DNA of 52,536 nucleotides. Origin: Paraclostridium benzoelyticum. Its GTDB lineage: Bacteria; Bacillota; Clostridia; Peptostreptococcales; Peptostreptococcaceae. Numbering within the stretch: the first letter of the stretch is position 1; each line of letters starts with the position of its first letter. This document shows, one piece after another, positions 51,731-52,536 of this stretch. Location: the NCBI RefSeq assembly GCF_001006285.1, contig NZ_LBBT01000241.1, forward strand, positions 1 through 52,536. The letters are read 5' to 3'. The notes beneath the pieces are model-generated. The model did not search any database and was not told the DNA's origin. It saw only the letters and a program-made list of their open reading frames with translations. The position numbers and the translations under genes are program-made.

Positions 51731-51762
51731 AAAGACTTTGGAATATTCCAAAGTCTTTTTTT
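51731..51762 (+). terminator. Intrinsic terminator after rpsI
   Basis: A perfect 13-bp stem, AAAGACTTTGGAA with TTCCAAAGTCTTT, runs into a T tract. Confidence 0.94.
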
Positions 51763-51786
51763 ATATAATATATGGGGTGATATTAT

Positions 51787-52503
51787 ATGAAATATATTAA
51801 GCATGTAAGTTTGATTGGAGCTCTTTTATGTTTTTTGGCTATATTTATATTTGAAGTCAAAAAGAATTCCCAAGATGTATTGACTTATATGCCTGTAACT
51901 AATAAGGTTATTCTTTTAGATGCGGGACATGGAGGTATAGATCCAGGTGCTTTGAGTGATGATGAGTCTGTTGAAGAAAAAGATATAAACTTACAAATAA
52001 CGTTGAAGCTAAGAGAGTTGTTAGAATCAAGTGGATGTTTAGTATTATTAACTAGAGAAGATGATATTAGTTTGTACGAAGAGAGCCCAGATAAGACAAC
52101 TAGACAGAAATATAATGAAAACTTAAAAAATAGGAAGAAAATGATTGAAGAATCAGGGGTAGATGCTTTTGTATCTGTTCATCTAAATAAATTTGAACAG
52201 AGCAAATATTATGGAGCTCAAACTTTTTATCCTCAAGGACAAGATGATAGCAAATTGTTATCGAAATTTATTCAAGATGAATTAAAGAGAGTTGTAGATG
52301 AAACAAATCAAAGAGAAGTTAAACCAAGTAATGATATTTATTTATTGAAGGATAATAAAATACCTTCAGTGTTAATAGAGTGTGGTTTTTTATCTAATGA
52401 GAAAGAATCTAAACTATTGAATGATGAAAAATATCAAGAAAAAGTAGCTTGGGCTATATATGCAGGTATTCAAAAATATTTTGGAACAAATGTACATAAT
52501 TAA
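51787..52503 (+). CDS. cwlD: Germination-specific N-acetylmuramoyl-L-alanine amidase CwlD
   Basis: CwlD cuts the peptide side chain from muramic acid so that muramic-delta-lactam can form in spore cortex. The 238-residue protein has an N-terminal signal or anchor segment (about residues 7-23) and an Amidase_3 domain with the zinc ligands His48 (DAGHGG), Glu64 (EEKDINL) and His132 (VSVHLNK), and catalytic Glu198 (IECGFL). GGGGTGAT lies ahead of the ATG. It is separated from rpsI by a terminator; no clear promoter was found, consistent with a sporulation-specific sigma factor. Confidence 0.94.
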   Translation: MKYIKHVSLIGALLCFLAIFIFEVKKNSQDVLTYMPVTNKVILLDAGHGGIDPGALSDDESVEEKDINLQITLKLRELLESSGCLVLLTREDDISLYEESPDKTTRQKYNENLKNRKKMIEESGVDAFVSVHLNKFEQSKYYGAQTFYPQGQDDSKLLSKFIQDELKRVVDETNQREVKPSNDIYLLKDNKIPSVLIECGFLSNEKESKLLNDEKYQEKVAWAIYAGIQKYFGTNVHN

Positions 52504-52536
52504 ATTGAAATATGTAAAAAATAACTTATATATTTA

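Overview
The window is a stretch of conserved core chromosome from a low-GC Gram-positive anaerobe. DNA is strongly AT-rich, isoleucine is written almost only as ATA and arginine as AGA, and Shine-Dalgarno sites are strong (AGGAGG/AGGAGGTG). The gene order radA-disA-yacL-ispD-ispF-proS-gltX-cysS-mrnC-thyX-rlmB-yacP-sigH-tuf-rpmG-secE-nusG-rplKAJL-rpoBC-str-tuf-S10/spc/alpha-ecf-truA-rplM-rpsI-cwlD is the order I know from Clostridioides difficile and relatives (Peptostreptococcaceae, Clostridia). I cannot name the species. sigH and cwlD indicate a spore former. Every gene I accept lies on the + strand.

Layout. 1-4857: DNA integrity and isoprenoid block: 5'-truncated radA, c-di-AMP cyclase disA, a PIN-TRAM membrane protein, ispD and ispF. 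4858-10942: aminoacyl-tRNA synthetases proS (behind a proline-type T-box), gltX and cysS, an unrecognised 57-residue gene between gltX and cysS, and the 23S rRNA maturation nuclease mrnC. 11077-13822: thyX, rlmB, yacP/rae1 and sigH. 13887-18645: first EF-Tu gene, rpmG, secE, nusG and the L11-L1-L10-L7/L12 genes with an L10-type leader. 18911-26141: rpoB and rpoC. 26451-30880: str operon (S12, S7, EF-G, second EF-Tu). 31373-47171: complete S10-spc-alpha run, S10 to L17, including secY, adk, map, a KOW-domain gene, infA and rpoA. 47515-50742: ECF transporter energising module (ecfA1, ecfA2, ecfT) and truA. 50862-51714: L13 and S9. 51787-52503: spore cortex amidase cwlD.

The genes jointly supply transcription (RpoA, RpoB, RpoC, NusG, SigH), the ribosome and its factors (31 ribosomal proteins, IF-1, EF-G, EF-Tu twice), tRNA charging, rRNA and tRNA modification, protein export (SecE, SecY) and N-terminal processing (Map). 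Regulation visible in the DNA is mainly RNA-based: a T-box, an L10-type leader, a structured S10 leader, a promoter-hairpin arrangement before rpsL, and two mutually exclusive hairpins before rplC. Consensus-like promoters head most transcription units.

I found no mobile element, CRISPR array, rRNA, tRNA, phage or defence cassette, and no convincing new multi-gene system. The least explained items are the 57-residue ORF at 8860-9033, the rpsL leader, the rplC leader switch, an antisense-oriented terminator between fusA and tuf2, the long palindrome between proS and gltX, and the charged tails on S3 and RpoB.
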